From Gordonia desulfuricans NBRC 100010 (GTDB lineage Bacteria; Actinomycetota; Actinomycetes; Mycobacteriales; Mycobacteriaceae): 64,000 nucleotides of DNA. This document shows positions 44,237 through 54,260 of this stretch, one piece after another. The position numbers and the translations under genes are program-made. The stretch spans positions 1 through 64,000 of the forward strand of contig NZ_BCNF01000020.1 in assembly GCF_001485495.1 (NCBI RefSeq), read 5' to 3'. Each line of letters begins with the position of its first letter. Position 1 is the stretch's first letter. The notes beneath the pieces were generated by a model that was not told the origin of the DNA, did no database searches, and worked only from the letters and a program-made list of their open reading frames with translations.

Positions 44237-45774
44237 CGCTGCGCCCCCGAGCCGGCAACCGACTCCTCGGCGTCACCGGTGGCCGTCGCGGACGCGGCAC
44301 TCGTCGATAGGCCGTGAAAGGTCTTCTCCCAGTATGAGGGATTGACCAGGATCTGCCACATCCCCTTGATCGAGGCAATACTCATGAGCACCCAATACGC
44401 GGGTACCAGAAGCGCTGCGACAAGGAGATCAGGGCGGCCGTCCTCGCGGATCGCCATCAGATTCATGTACAGCGCGGCGCCGTTTCCGAACACCAGGGAC
44501 AGTCCCGCCAGGTAGTAGATCGGCCCCGGGAACAGTTCGGCGACCACCGGCGGCTGGCCGGCGATCCACACCAGCAGGACCAGCCAGAACACCATGTTCA
44601 TCGCGGCGATCAGCGGGGTACCCGCGATCAACAGCGTGAAGCGCACCCAGGCCACCGGGCCCAGGATGCGCCACAGCGCCAGTGGCCGGCGCATGTGGAC
44701 CAGCCAGGTCTGCATGTAGCCCTTGTACCAACGTGAGCGCTGCCGTACCCAGTTGATCGCGTCGACGTTGGCCTCCTCCATGGTGACCGAGTCGAGCACG
44801 ACGGTGCGGTAGCCGTGGTCGGAGATCCGCACACCGAGATCGGCGTCCTCGGTGACGTTGAACGGGTCCCATGCCCCGATGGCGTCGAGGACGTCCCGTC
44901 GGAAGTGGTTGGAGGTGCCACCCAGGGGAATCGGGGCACGGCTGACCATCATGCCGGGCAGCAGGAAGCCGAACCAGATGCCGTAGTCGGCGGTGAACCA
45001 TCGGGTGAGCAGATTGTCGTGGGCGTTGTGGAAGCTGAGCTTTCCCTGGACACAGACCACCGTCTCGTCGCCGACATTGTCGAAAACCCATACAGCCCTA
45101 CGCAATTGAAGCGGATCGGGCTTGTCCTCGGCATCGAAGATGGTGACGATGTCGCCGGTGGCGAAGTGTAGTCCGTAGTTGCACGCCTTCGGTTTGGTCC
45201 GCGGCTGGGCGGGCGGGGTGAGGACCACGGTGACCACCCCGCCCTCGTCCTCCATCGCCCGGGCGGCGACGATGGTCGGCTCGTCGTCCTCCTCCAGCAG
45301 CAGGAGCACCTGCAGCTTGTCGCGCGGATACTCCAGCGACTCGACCGCCTCGATCAGATCGCCGACCACCTCGGGTTCACCGTAGGCAGGGACCAGCACC
45401 GTGTAGTAGGGCAGTTCGCTGTCGGGAATGGCGCGCGCCTGGTCGTCGGTCACCGAGATGGCACCGTTGACCAGTCCCCGCCGAAAGATGACGAGCCGGT
45501 CGAGCAGGCTCACCACGTAACCGAGGGTGGCGATCGAGACCAGGGTGGCCGTGGTGGGGACGGTGAAGAACACGAGCAGCACCGCGAGCACGACGAGGAT
45601 CGCGATCCCGCCCACCTTCTGCGGCCGATTGAACGCCACCGACGCGCTCATGTCCGCATCCGCCTCCCGCAGCCGCTCCACCGCATCGTGCAGCGCCACC
45701 GCCCGATACTCCTCGTCCACGAGGAGTTCCCGGATCGGCCGGCCGCCACCCGGTCGGTGGCCGACCGGCCTCAC
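44233..45774 (-). CDS. Processive family 2 glycosyltransferase (cellulose synthase-like)
   Basis: The 513-residue membrane enzyme has two N-terminal helices (about 50-95), a cytoplasmic GT2 domain, and several C-terminal helices (about 350-480). Catalytic motifs of cellulose synthase-type enzymes are visible: YTVLVPAYGEPEVV, the donor-binding Asp pair in TIFDAEDKPDP near 210, the TED catalytic base in NVTEDADLGVRI near 300, and the QRSRW of QxxRW near 335. It should extend a beta-linked glycan and pass it through the membrane. It has no PilZ domain, unlike BcsA, so c-di-GMP control by that route is not expected. It overlaps both neighbours by 4 bp. Confidence 0.9.
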   Translation of the reverse strand: MRPVGHRPGGGRPIRELLVDEEYRAVALHDAVERLREADADMSASVAFNRPQKVGGIAILVVLAVLLVFFTVPTTATLVSIATLGYVVSLLDRLVIFRRGLVNGAISVTDDQARAIPDSELPYYTVLVPAYGEPEVVGDLIEAVESLEYPRDKLQVLLLLEEDDEPTIVAARAMEDEGGVVTVVLTPPAQPRTKPKACNYGLHFATGDIVTIFDAEDKPDPLQLRRAVWVFDNVGDETVVCVQGKLSFHNAHDNLLTRWFTADYGIWFGFLLPGMMVSRAPIPLGGTSNHFRRDVLDAIGAWDPFNVTEDADLGVRISDHGYRTVVLDSVTMEEANVDAINWVRQRSRWYKGYMQTWLVHMRRPLALWRILGPVAWVRFTLLIAGTPLIAAMNMVFWLVLLVWIAGQPPVVAELFPGPIYYLAGLSLVFGNGAALYMNLMAIREDGRPDLLVAALLVPAYWVLMSIASIKGMWQILVNPSYWEKTFHGLSTSAASATATGDAEESVAGSGAQR

Positions 45775-47291
45775 GCGCCACCTCCGGCCCGCTCGACCTG
45801 GGCGTTGACCAGTTCGGTGGCCAGCAACGTCAGCAGCCCACGGTCCTTGTAGGCCGGGTCGGTGTCGGCGATCGAGGCGTTGCCGCGGAAGAACACGGTC
45901 ATCATGGTGTTCAGGTTCTGTCCGATCGTGATCCGCGGCGGCGGGAACTGGGCGTCGGGTTCATGGTTGTCGACCGCCCACAGGATGATCTGTTGGGTGC
46001 GCGCACCGTTGTTCCACCACCAGGACAGCACGGTGTAGGTGAGATATCGCTCGTCGTCGACGACGCTCCACACCCACGACCGCACGCCGTGCGGCAACGG
46101 CACCTCCACCGCCGGCCCGAACCGGTCACCGACGAGGTTGTAGCGGAAAATGTACGGGTACACCTCCAGCGCGAGCGGTCGCGCGGCGTCGACCGAGTCG
46201 ACCATCACCCGGCGGGTTCGGGCGTCCTTGTCGAACGCGGTGCTCCCCACCTTCTGGACCAGCAACTGCCGGTAGAGGACCGACGTCGTCCCGTAGAGTC
46301 GTCGGACCCACTCGTATCGCTGCTCGGACGCCTGGCGCCAGCCGGCGGGCACCACCAGAGGCTTCCCGATCGCCATACCGGGGATGGTCGCGCTGGGCCA
46401 GGTACCCACCTGCGGCAACGGCACGAACGCCGTCAGGACCGTCGCCGACACCAGGAGCAGCGCCGGCCGCCCGACCCGCCGCAGGGTCGGGTCCAGCAGC
46501 GGCCGCCCCATCGGACTCCAGGAGCGCCCGGGCCTACGCCGATAGTCGACGTACATCACGCTGAACGCGACCGCCGCACAGAGAAGCGCCGGGATCGTGG
46601 CCACCAGGACCAGGCGACGGATGTCGAGGACCACATACATCGTGACGATCGCCAGCGATCCCACCAGCGCGGCCAGGCCTGCACCGATCAGCCCACGACG
46701 GACCGTACGTCCGGTCGCGACCGCGGTGGCCGCGGCGGCGATCAGCACCATCAGGAAAGCCGCTCCGAGCGCTCCCCGGCCAACCGACAGGATCAGCACC
46801 CGCAGCGGGATCGGCCAGATCATCAGCAGCACCAGCCAGGCCCACCGATAGCGCGACACCGGGCGCAGCCCGAACAACAGGATCGCCGCACCGAGGACGA
46901 ACAACCACATGCTGAGCAGATCCATGTGGACCGTCAGGTAGGCCTGCGAGTACCGCGGGTTGACCATCACCTCCACGGCGAGCGCGATGAACAGCACGAT
47001 GCCGCCGACGATGACGTCGGTCTGCCGGTCGTAGATGGGCGGTTCGTCGTGACGCCGCAACGCGGTGCCGGCCGCCGCCATCCCCGCGAGAAGCACCACC
47101 ACGGGGACGATGACGATCAGGGTCTGCGCCCCGATCTCGGTGGCCAGCGCCGCCAGCGTCCGCCAGAACGCCACCGCGGTGGTCCCGATCAGCGCGACCC
47201 ACCGCATGGTGATCGTCCATGCCGGTGTGCCCCAGGGCCGACGGCGCCGACGCACCGCCGTCGTCGTCGGCCGGGGTTCGGTGACCGTCAT
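45771..47291 (-). CDS. Polytopic membrane protein with exosortase/EpsI-like layout
   Basis: The 506-residue protein has about ten helices in residues 25-290 (for example VALIGTTAVAFWRTLAAL, LIVIVPVVVLLAGMAAAG, LVLLMIWPIPLRVLIL), then a 200-residue extracytoplasmic domain with EVYPYIFRYNLVGDRFGP, LTYTVLSWWWNNGARTQQ and ITIGQNLNTMMTVFFRG. The helical core plus a WWW-NNG-type soluble domain resembles exosortase fused to EpsI (DUF3485), proteins found in exopolysaccharide loci. I could not find the exosortase catalytic Cys, so it may be only similar in layout. It lies between the BcsB-like and GT2 genes. Confidence 0.55.
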   Translation of the reverse strand: MTVTEPRPTTTAVRRRRRPWGTPAWTITMRWVALIGTTAVAFWRTLAALATEIGAQTLIVIVPVVVLLAGMAAAGTALRRHDEPPIYDRQTDVIVGGIVLFIALAVEVMVNPRYSQAYLTVHMDLLSMWLFVLGAAILLFGLRPVSRYRWAWLVLLMIWPIPLRVLILSVGRGALGAAFLMVLIAAAATAVATGRTVRRGLIGAGLAALVGSLAIVTMYVVLDIRRLVLVATIPALLCAAVAFSVMYVDYRRRPGRSWSPMGRPLLDPTLRRVGRPALLLVSATVLTAFVPLPQVGTWPSATIPGMAIGKPLVVPAGWRQASEQRYEWVRRLYGTTSVLYRQLLVQKVGSTAFDKDARTRRVMVDSVDAARPLALEVYPYIFRYNLVGDRFGPAVEVPLPHGVRSWVWSVVDDERYLTYTVLSWWWNNGARTQQIILWAVDNHEPDAQFPPPRITIGQNLNTMMTVFFRGNASIADTDPAYKDRGLLTLLATELVNAQVERAGGGA

Positions 47292-47301
47292 CGCGACACC
47301 A

Positions 47302-49266
47302 TCAACCGCGGGGAGTGGTTCGCCGGCGCAGGCGGACGAGAAGGATCACGACGGCTGCCACGATCATCGCTCCCACGATCACCCCGACCACCACCGCGGT
47401 CGCGGCGCCGATGCCGAACGACGAGTCGTCGGCGGGAACCGAGACCGCGCTCGCGGAATCGACGTACACCGGTTGCCGCCCGGACACCTGGATCACCGCG
47501 TCACCGTTGACGCCCTGCCATCTGTCCTCGGCGGACAGCCAGGTCAGCAGCCGGTCCAGATCCGCGGCATCGGCGGTGGAATTCGCGACGAGGACCGTCC
47601 GTCCCCCCTGCTGCGCGACCTGCACTGCGCCGTAACGGATCTGAGGGGTGAGGGTCACCCTCGAGGTCGATCCCGACGCCGACCGGACCGTGACCGTCGA
47701 CCCGTCCGAACTCACCGGCAGCGGCAGGTCCGGCAGTCCCTCGCCGTCGGCGGCGATCAGGATCGCCGGGAGCTCCGACGACACCGCCTCCGACATCGGC
47801 ACCACATCGATCCCCAACGGCACCGACGACAGGTGCGCGAGTCCGGCGACGAGGGCCACGCCGCGGGCGACATCGTCGACGTCCCCGTGGGTCCAGGCGA
47901 GCTGGACCCACGGCATCATCGACTGGGGTACGGAGTCGAATCCGGCCGGACTGGGCGGATCGGCGAGGGCGGTGGAGACCTCCCCGGCGGCGCTGAGGGA
48001 CAGCGACGATCGGGTTCCGGTGCCGCACCCCTCCTGCACGCCACCGCGTTCGAGGGTCACCGTGACCTCGGTGTAGCGCTTCATCACGTCACCGGGGATG
48101 TCGACCCACGCGTTGAACGTTCCCGACGAATCGGTGGGAAGCGTGGCCAGGACGCGATTGCCGACGCGCACCGACAGCACCGTGCCGTCGCCACCGGCGG
48201 GCGCATAGGAACCGATGAGTTGCACCCGCACATCCCGGGACGCCCGTCCCAGTCGGGTCTGGTCGATCCCGAACGCGATCGACGGCCACGACGACGAGAT
48301 CACCTGCTGGTCGGCGACGCCGAGGTCGGACAGCCGCTGGACGTCCATCGCGACCTGCGGGGCGTCGTACAACGGTCCCGCCACCGCCGAGGAACTCATC
48401 GCGATGGAGGCGAGATCGCTGGTGAGCAACTGGGTCTGGACCTCGAGCTGATCCTCGGGACCACCGATCACCAGGTACGTACTGCCACCGGGCCCGGAGC
48501 GGAGGGTCAAGCCGGTGTCGGCGTCGGAGTCGATCACGATCTGACGTTGGAGGGGACCGGGGGCGGTGGCCGGACGCAGGTCCGATCGCGGCCGGCCGAC
48601 GGCGTCGATGCCGGTGGTGGCGGTGCCGTAATGTGCTGTGACCGCGGCGGCGAGATCCACCGCGGCGGCACCCTCCGCCCCGTTGACGTCGTCGGGCACG
48701 ATGATCGTCAGATTCCTGAGGACGGGGGGAAGGAACTCCGACACCGTCCGCGGGATCGATTCTCGACCGGTGAATGTCACCGTCGAATCGGTGATGCGAA
48801 ATGCCGTATCCGGCGTGAACCGACAGATTCCGTCGACCGTCAAATACGTGCGCAACGTCAGGTCGGCAGCATTGTCTGTGACGCGGAGTCCGTCGAGGGG
48901 AATCACGATCGGCGCACTCGGCCGGGGGTCGATCTCGGTCCGAGAGACCAGTCGATCGCCCTGCATGACGTCGACCTGACCACCGGTCACGAACGCCGGG
49001 AGATTGGCCGTCCCACGCAACTCGGCGGGGGTCAGGTTCTGCGGCACCGGAATCGACAGGCTGACCTGACCCTGTTGGCCGAGGAACGTGACCGTGGGTG
49101 AGGAACCGATCTCCTCGAGACCGAGCGGCGGCGGCGGGTCACCCGGCGCGGCGGCGACCACCGCGGCAGGCCCGGCCCCCGCGGCCGCGACGAGGACGCA
49201 GACGAGTGCGGTGCGAACCGCTCGACGAATCCCCTGGCCGGGGGGAATGCACGGACGGAGGAGCAT
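47302..49266 (-). CDS. BcsB-like periplasmic/membrane subunit of a polysaccharide synthase
   Basis: The 654-residue protein has a signal peptide (about 1-40), two beta-rich/flavodoxin-like repeats and one C-terminal membrane helix (about 620-645) with a basic tail. Features such as VTFLGQQGQVSLSIPVPQNLTPAELRGT, LTLRTYLTVDGICRF, IVIDSDADTGLTLRSGPGGSTYLVIGG and SVRVGNRVLATLPTDSSGTFNAWVDIPGDVM follow the BcsB/cellulose synthase subunit B layout (carbohydrate-binding domain next to a flavodoxin-like domain, twice). In cellulose synthase it guides the polymer from the channel. It is the first gene of the operon; AAGGGA precedes the ATG. Confidence 0.82.
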   Translation of the reverse strand: MLLRPCIPPGQGIRRAVRTALVCVLVAAAGAGPAAVVAAAPGDPPPPLGLEEIGSSPTVTFLGQQGQVSLSIPVPQNLTPAELRGTANLPAFVTGGQVDVMQGDRLVSRTEIDPRPSAPIVIPLDGLRVTDNAADLTLRTYLTVDGICRFTPDTAFRITDSTVTFTGRESIPRTVSEFLPPVLRNLTIIVPDDVNGAEGAAAVDLAAAVTAHYGTATTGIDAVGRPRSDLRPATAPGPLQRQIVIDSDADTGLTLRSGPGGSTYLVIGGPEDQLEVQTQLLTSDLASIAMSSSAVAGPLYDAPQVAMDVQRLSDLGVADQQVISSSWPSIAFGIDQTRLGRASRDVRVQLIGSYAPAGGDGTVLSVRVGNRVLATLPTDSSGTFNAWVDIPGDVMKRYTEVTVTLERGGVQEGCGTGTRSSLSLSAAGEVSTALADPPSPAGFDSVPQSMMPWVQLAWTHGDVDDVARGVALVAGLAHLSSVPLGIDVVPMSEAVSSELPAILIAADGEGLPDLPLPVSSDGSTVTVRSASGSTSRVTLTPQIRYGAVQVAQQGGRTVLVANSTADAADLDRLLTWLSAEDRWQGVNGDAVIQVSGRQPVYVDSASAVSVPADDSSFGIGAATAVVVGVIVGAMIVAAVVILLVRLRRRTTPRG

Positions 49267-49316
49267 GAAGATCCCTTGCGGTCGAAGCGGGTGGACGTGT
49301 CAGCTAGAAACTTATG

Positions 49317-49341
49317 CGGTTTTCCAATACTCGTAAAACCG
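49317..49341. promoter_or_regulatory. Dyad CGGTTTT-N11-AAAACCG upstream of the polysaccharide operon
   Basis: Perfect 7-bp arms with an 11-bp centre lie 51 bp upstream of the BcsB-like gene, within the most AT-rich stretch of the region. A transcription factor operator is likely; no regulator gene lies next to it. Confidence 0.5.
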
Positions 49342-49464
49342 AGGCCACGAAGACGTAGCAAATCGTGACACTGTTCGTTTCGACAAATTCCGAATTCACC
49401 CGAGATTGACACACATCCGTGTCTCAATTCGACCGGCTAGAGACCGTGGTCAGGGCGCCCCCGA

Positions 49465-51072
49465 TCAGCGTGCGGAGATCTCGCCGATCCCCTCGGGGTG
49501 GTCGGGGGTACCGGCCGCTGCGATCAACGTTCCACGGCCGCGATGCCACACCTCCCGACGCCGCCCGTCGGGATCGGATTCGACACGGACCTCGCGATCG
49601 ATGATGAGCACCGACCGCGACACGTCGTCGTAGTCCGGCCAGTCCGGGCCGGGAACACCGTTGCGGGCGAATCCACCCCAGCGCGACTGCATCTGCTCGA
49701 CGACACGACGGGTCGCCCGGAGGTCACCCACGGCGAGACCACCGAGCATCGGGGTTCGGTAGGCGTCGAACACGGCGAACAGTTCGGTCGCGTGGGTGGC
49801 GCCCACACCCGCGGCACCGAGGGCGCGGGTGAAGAAGTCGTAGCGGTAGACGTGGGTGGGTGCGACGAGGCGGTGGGCGTCGGCGAAACCGGCGACCGGG
49901 GCCCAGAAGATCCCGTCCGCGGCCAGCCGGATGCGATCGACGTCACCCCCGGCGTAGGCCTCGAGGATCTCGTCGCGGACCGCGGCGTCCTCCACACGCA
50001 GCAGGGTGCGCTCCGGGTCGGGCAGGATGTTCCAGAACTTCTCGAACAGCATCCCCTCGTCCCGGTTGGTGCCGACGATCAGCGGCACCGGGGCGGAGTC
50101 ACCGGCCCGCGCAGCGTCGAGGGGTGCCTGCGGCAGCGACTCGCCACCGAACACCGGCCCGTAGGGGAACGGATCGACGGTCCCGGCGTGGCGGGCGAAG
50201 CCGAGCAGACGACGACCGGCGCGGTGCAGGTCACCGGTCGACGCCCCGTCGAGGAGTTCCCGGGCCCGGTCGGGGCCGAACGGCTCGGGCCGGTCGACGA
50301 TCTCGGTGCTGCGCCGGGTGGGGTCGGCGAGCAGGCGCAGGAACTCGTCGGCGAACAGTGCCGCATTGTCCTTGGCGATCACGAGGTCGGCGACCGGACT
50401 CTCGGCGATGGCCCGGGCGAACAGGCCGCGCGCCGACGGTGTGGCCAGCAGCGTCAGCACCGCCGAGCCGCCGGCGCTCTCCCCGAAGACGGTCACGTTG
50501 TCGGGGTCGCCGCCGAATGCGGCGATGTTGCGCTGCACCCACTGCAGGGCCGCGACCATGTCCTTGAGGCCGGGGTTCTCGTCGAAGCGCCGGTCCGGAC
50601 CCGAGTAGCCGCTGAAGTCGAGCATGCCGAACGGACCGAACCGGTACTGGATGGTCACGACGATCAGGTCCTGCGCACGGGCGAGGAAGGTGCCGTCGTA
50701 GATCGGTGTGGCCGCGGTGCCGAGGATGTAGGCGCCGCCGTGGATGAACACCATCACCGGTCGCGGGCGGGTGCAGGTCTGGTCCGGGGAGTACACGTTG
50801 AGGGTCAGGCAGTCCTCGCCGGTCGGCTGGAAGCGCCCCGGCCCGGTGGCCGTCACGAACTTCTCCTGGACCGCGGCGTCACCGAAGCCGGTGCACCACC
50901 GCACACCCGGCCACCGGGTGACCGGCTGCGGCGCGTCGAACCGGCCGCCGCCGACCGGCGGCGCCGCGAAGGGGATGCCCTTCCAGCTGATGGTGCCGCG
51001 GCGCAGGCGGCGGCCGCGAACGCCGCCGACGATGCCGTCGAGGGTGGTGACCTTGGGGTCGATCAGAGCCAT
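49465..51072 (-). CDS. Type B carboxylesterase (para-nitrobenzyl esterase family)
   Basis: The 535-residue alpha/beta hydrolase has the oxyanion loop [12 protein letters not shown] near 106, the nucleophile elbow [12 protein letters not shown] near 193, the acid in [11 protein letters not shown] (Glu near 320) and the catalytic His in [11 protein letters not shown] near 420. The N terminus [28 protein letters not shown] and the [12 protein letters not shown] motif are standard for the family. No signal peptide is seen, so it is probably cytoplasmic. Substrates are unknown esters. It is divergent from pxpA (23 bp between starts) and may share its promoter region. Confidence 0.93.
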   Translation of the reverse strand: MALIDPKVTTLDGIVGGVRGRRLRRGTISWKGIPFAAPPVGGGRFDAPQPVTRWPGVRWCTGFGDAAVQEKFVTATGPGRFQPTGEDCLTLNVYSPDQTCTRPRPVMVFIHGGAYILGTAATPIYDGTFLARAQDLIVVTIQYRFGPFGMLDFSGYSGPDRRFDENPGLKDMVAALQWVQRNIAAFGGDPDNVTVFGESAGGSAVLTLLATPSARGLFARAIAESPVADLVIAKDNAALFADEFLRLLADPTRRSTEIVDRPEPFGPDRARELLDGASTGDLHRAGRRLLGFARHAGTVDPFPYGPVFGGESLPQAPLDAARAGDSAPVPLIVGTNRDEGMLFEKFWNILPDPERTLLRVEDAAVRDEILEAYAGGDVDRIRLAADGIFWAPVAGFADAHRLVAPTHVYRYDFFTRALGAAGVGATHATELFAVFDAYRTPMLGGLAVGDLRATRRVVEQMQSRWGGFARNGVPGPDWPDYDDVSRSVLIIDREVRVESDPDGRRREVWHRGRGTLIAAAGTPDHPEGIGEISAR

Positions 51073-51095
51073 GGAACCGAATCTACAATGCGGAT

Positions 51096-51863
51096 GTGTC
51101 GGGAATTACTCACTCCGCGGTGACCGTCGACCTCAACGCCGACCTCGGCGAGGGCGTCGGCGACGACGAGGCCATGCTCGGGATCGTCACCAGCGCCAAC
51201 GTGGCCTGCGGTTTCCATGCGGGTACCCCGGCCGAACTGCTCGCCACCTGTCGAGCCGCCGCCGCGGCCGGGGTGCGGGTGGGAGCGCAGGTGTCCTACC
51301 CCGACCGGCAGGGATTCGGACGGCGGTTCATGGACATCGCACCCGCCGAGCTGACCGCCGACATCCTGTATCAGATCGGCGCCCTGCAGGCCATCGCGAA
51401 ATCGGTCGGGACATCGGTGACATATGTGAAACCGCATGGGGCGCTCTACAATTCGATCGTCCATCATGAGCGTCAGGCCGATGCGGTGATCCGCGCACTG
51501 CTCGAGCTCGGCGGCACGCTGCCGCTGATGGGACTGGCCGGGTCGCCGGTGCTGCACCGCGCCGGCGATGCCGGACTGCCGGTGATCGCCGAGGCCTTCG
51601 CCGACCGCGCCTACACCCCGGAGGGCACCCTGGTGCCGCGCACCGAGGCCGGTGCGGTGCTCACCGACAGCGCCACCATCGCCCGGCGCGTGGTCGACCT
51701 GGTGACCAGTGGTTCGCTGACCAGCATCGACGGCAGCGACCTGCGGATCGAGGCGGAGTCGGTGTGCCTGCACGGCGACACCCCCGGTGCCGTCCGACAC
51801 GCACGCGAGGTGCGCGAGGCACTACGCCGCGCCGGGGTGTCGGTGGCGTCCGTGCCGAGGTGA
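51096..51863 (+). CDS. pxpA: 5-oxoprolinase subunit A (LamB/YcsF family)
   Basis: PxpA works with PxpB and PxpC to open 5-oxo-L-proline to glutamate with ATP. The 255-residue protein has the family signature [18 protein letters not shown] at the N terminus, [13 protein letters not shown] near 34, [15 protein letters not shown] near 63, [10 protein letters not shown] near 112, and a C-terminal [10 protein letters not shown] near 225. Length is normal. pxpB and pxpC, usually adjacent, are not in the window. It starts at GTG and shares a very short divergent gap with the esterase gene. Confidence 0.9.
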   Translation: MSGITHSAVTVDLNADLGEGVGDDEAMLGIVTSANVACGFHAGTPAELLATCRAAAAAGVRVGAQVSYPDRQGFGRRFMDIAPAELTADILYQIGALQAIAKSVGTSVTYVKPHGALYNSIVHHERQADAVIRALLELGGTLPLMGLAGSPVLHRAGDAGLPVIAEAFADRAYTPEGTLVPRTEAGAVLTDSATIARRVVDLVTSGSLTSIDGSDLRIEAESVCLHGDTPGAVRHAREVREALRRAGVSVASVPR

Positions 51864-51882
51864 GTGCCGCCGCGCGCGGCAC
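51864..51882. terminator. Hairpin between convergent pxpA and rlmB
   Basis: Perfect arms GTGCCGC and GCGGCAC with a 5-nt loop start immediately after the pxpA stop codon. A bidirectional terminator is likely. Confidence 0.6.
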
Positions 51883-51899
51883 CTGCCACGCCCGCGGTA

Positions 51900-52853
51900 C
51901 TACTGCAGCCGACGCTGCCGGGCGAACTCCGCGAGCACCACACCGGCGGCGACCGAGGCGTTGAGGCTCTCGACGTCGCCGGCCATCGGGATGGACAGGA
52001 TCGAGTCGCAGGTCTCACGGACCAGCCGGGACAGACCCTTGCCCTCGGAGCCGACGACGATGACGACCGGGCCGGTGCCGTCGTACTCGTCGAGGGTCAC
52101 ATCGGCCTCGGCGTCGAGACCGACCAGTTGCGCGCCGGTGGCGGCCCAGTCCTTCAGCGTGCGGGTGAGGTTCGGGGCCTGTGCGACGGGCAGGCGGGCG
52201 GCGGCACCGGCACTGGTGCGCCAGGCGACAGCGGTGACACTCGCGCTACGACGCTGCGGGATCAGCACCCCGTGGCCGCCGAATGCGGCGACGGAGCGGA
52301 TCACCGCGCCGAGATTGCGGGGGTCGGTGATGTTGTCGAGGGCGACGAGCAGCGGACGGGTGCCGCTGGCGAGGGCATCACGCATCATGTCCTCGGGGTG
52401 CATGTAGCGGTATTCGGGCACCTGCAGTGCGACACCCTGATGCATCCCGTTGGTCGACAACCGGTCCAGCTCGCCCTTGCCGACCTCGAGGATGGAGATC
52501 CCCTTGTCGCCGGCCATCTTCACGGCCTCGCTGACCCGCTCGTCGGGTTCGCTGCCGGTCGCGATGTAGAGCGCGGTGGCCGGGACGTCGGCCCGCAGGC
52601 ACTCCACCACCGGGTTGCGGCCGAGCACATACTCGGGGCCGTCGTCCTTGGGTCGCGACTTGGGCCGTCCGGCAGCGGTTTTCGCCGCGGCCTTGGCCTT
52701 CTTGTGCGCGGCGTGGTACGGGCGGTCGACGGCCTTCGGGGTGGCCCCGCGACCTTCGAGTCCGCGGCGGCGCTGACCGCCGGAACCGACGACCTGCCCC
52801 TTCTTGCTACCCGACTTGCGGATGGCGCCCTTACGTTTCGAATTGCCGGCCAT
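51900..52853 (-). CDS. rlmB: 23S rRNA 2'-O-ribose methyltransferase, SpoU/TrmH family
   Basis: The 317-residue SPOUT enzyme has a basic N-terminal extension (about 1-70), an L30e-like substrate domain ([48 protein letters not shown]), and a C-terminal SAM-binding knot with [59 protein letters not shown] and [17 protein letters not shown]. RlmB methylates G2251 in 23S rRNA; the exact site here is inferred. It lies 1 bp after cysS on the same strand, as in mycobacteria. Confidence 0.93.
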   Translation of the reverse strand: MAGNSKRKGAIRKSGSKKGQVVGSGGQRRRGLEGRGATPKAVDRPYHAAHKKAKAAAKTAAGRPKSRPKDDGPEYVLGRNPVVECLRADVPATALYIATGSEPDERVSEAVKMAGDKGISILEVGKGELDRLSTNGMHQGVALQVPEYRYMHPEDMMRDALASGTRPLLVALDNITDPRNLGAVIRSVAAFGGHGVLIPQRRSASVTAVAWRTSAGAAARLPVAQAPNLTRTLKDWAATGAQLVGLDAEADVTLDEYDGTGPVVIVVGSEGKGLSRLVRETCDSILSIPMAGDVESLNASVAAGVVLAEFARQRRLQ

Positions 52854-52854
52854 C

Positions 52855-54249
52855 TTATTCCTGCCCCTTCAGGTTCCACTGTGCCCCATCGGGGGTGTCG
52901 GTGACCTCGATGCCGGCCTCGGCCAGCCGGTCGCGCACCGCATCGGCGGTGCCCCAGTCCTTTTCGGCACGCGCGGTGGCCCGGCGGACCAGTTCCGCAC
53001 GCACCAGCACGTCGAGCGCCGACAGCGCCGCGGAATCGTCTCCGCCCGCGGTCAGCCAGTGTTCGTCGAGCGGGTCCACGCCGAGCACGCCCATCATCGC
53101 GCGCACCGACGACGCCGCACCTGCCGCACCTGCCGCGTCACCGCCCTCGAGTGCCGTGTTGCCGGCGCGGACGGTGTTGTGGATCGCGGCGAGCGCTGCG
53201 GGCACACCCAGATCATCATCCAGTGCGGCGGCGAATTCGTCTGTGACGGTGCCGATCTCGACGGCACCGATCCGCGAGTTCACCCGCTCGACAAAGGACT
53301 CGATGCGGCGGTAGCCCGCGGCCGCCTCGGTGAGCGCACCGTCGGAGTACTCCAGCATCGACCGGTAGTGGGCGCTGCCCAGGTAGTAGCGCAGTTCCAC
53401 CGGACGCATCCGTTCGAGCATCGCCGGGATCGACACGACGTTGCCCAGCGACTTGCTCATCTTCTCGCCGCTCATGGTGACCCAGCCGTTGTGCAGCCAG
53501 TACCGGGCGAAGGCGTCGCCGGCGCCGTGGCTCTGAGCGATCTCGTTCTCGTGATGCGGGAAGATCAGATCCATTCCACCGCAATGGATGTCGAACTGGC
53601 TGCCGAGCAGGGAGGTGGCCATCGCCGAGCATTCCAGATGCCAGCCGGGGCGGCCGCGACCCCACGGGGTGGGCCAGGACGGCTCGCCGGGCTTGGCCGC
53701 CTTCCACAGGGTGAAGTCGCGCGGATCCCGCTTGCCGGTCCCGGCACTCTCGCCCTGGTGCACGTCGTCGAGCCGGTGCCCCGAGAGCGCACCGTAGTCC
53801 GGCAGGGACCGCACGTCGAAGTACACGTTGCCGTCGGCGGCATAGGCGTGGCCGCGGTCGATCAGCCGGGTCATGTAGTCGGTCATCTGGGTGACGAAGC
53901 CGGTGGCGCGCGGTTCGGCCGACGGCGGCAGCACACCGAGCGAGTCGTAGGCGGAGGTGAACTCACGCTCGTGGGTGGCGGCCCACTCCCACCAGGGACG
54001 TCCGGCCTCGGCCGCCTTGCGCAGGATCTTGTCGTCGATGTCGGTGACATTGCGGACGAACAGCACGTCGTGACCGCGATGGGCCAGCCAGCGGCGCAGG
54101 ATGTCGAAGGCGATTCCGCTGCGCACGTGCCCGATGTGGGGAACACCCTGAACGGTTGCGCCACAGAGGTAGATCGACGCGCGCCCCTCGACTAGCGGTA
54201 CGAAGTCTCGTACCTCCCGGGTGGCGGTGTCATACAGGCGCAGGGTCAC
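52855..54249 (-). CDS. cysS: Cysteinyl-tRNA synthetase
   Basis: The 464-residue class I synthetase has the HIGH motif in [17 protein letters not shown] near 36, the zinc-binding region [13 protein letters not shown] and [15 protein letters not shown] near 236, and the KMSKS loop in [12 protein letters not shown] near 275, followed by the helical anticodon domain. It charges tRNA(Cys). It starts at GTG (54249), giving [13 protein letters not shown] as in mycobacterial CysS; the frame extends upstream into ispF sequence. The related mycothiol ligase mshC is distinct and not seen here. Confidence 0.95.
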   Translation of the reverse strand: MTLRLYDTATREVRDFVPLVEGRASIYLCGATVQGVPHIGHVRSGIAFDILRRWLAHRGHDVLFVRNVTDIDDKILRKAAEAGRPWWEWAATHEREFTSAYDSLGVLPPSAEPRATGFVTQMTDYMTRLIDRGHAYAADGNVYFDVRSLPDYGALSGHRLDDVHQGESAGTGKRDPRDFTLWKAAKPGEPSWPTPWGRGRPGWHLECSAMATSLLGSQFDIHCGGMDLIFPHHENEIAQSHGAGDAFARYWLHNGWVTMSGEKMSKSLGNVVSIPAMLERMRPVELRYYLGSAHYRSMLEYSDGALTEAAAGYRRIESFVERVNSRIGAVEIGTVTDEFAAALDDDLGVPAALAAIHNTVRAGNTALEGGDAAGAAGAASSVRAMMGVLGVDPLDEHWLTAGGDDSAALSALDVLVRAELVRRATARAEKDWGTADAVRDRLAEAGIEVTDTPDGAQWNLKGQE

Positions 54250-54260
54250 GACGTGCCATT

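Noticed and set aside
47065-49101. 678-codon rightward frame opposite the BcsB-like gene
   Set aside because: Arg/His/Gly-rich antisense frame with no signal or domain.
49408-49430. Dyad GACAC-N6-GTGTC downstream of the carboxylesterase
   Set aside because: Five-base arms with AT-rich flanks; too weak to call a terminator or operator.
49498-51123. 541-codon rightward frame opposite the carboxylesterase
   Set aside because: The esterase has a complete catalytic triad on the other strand.
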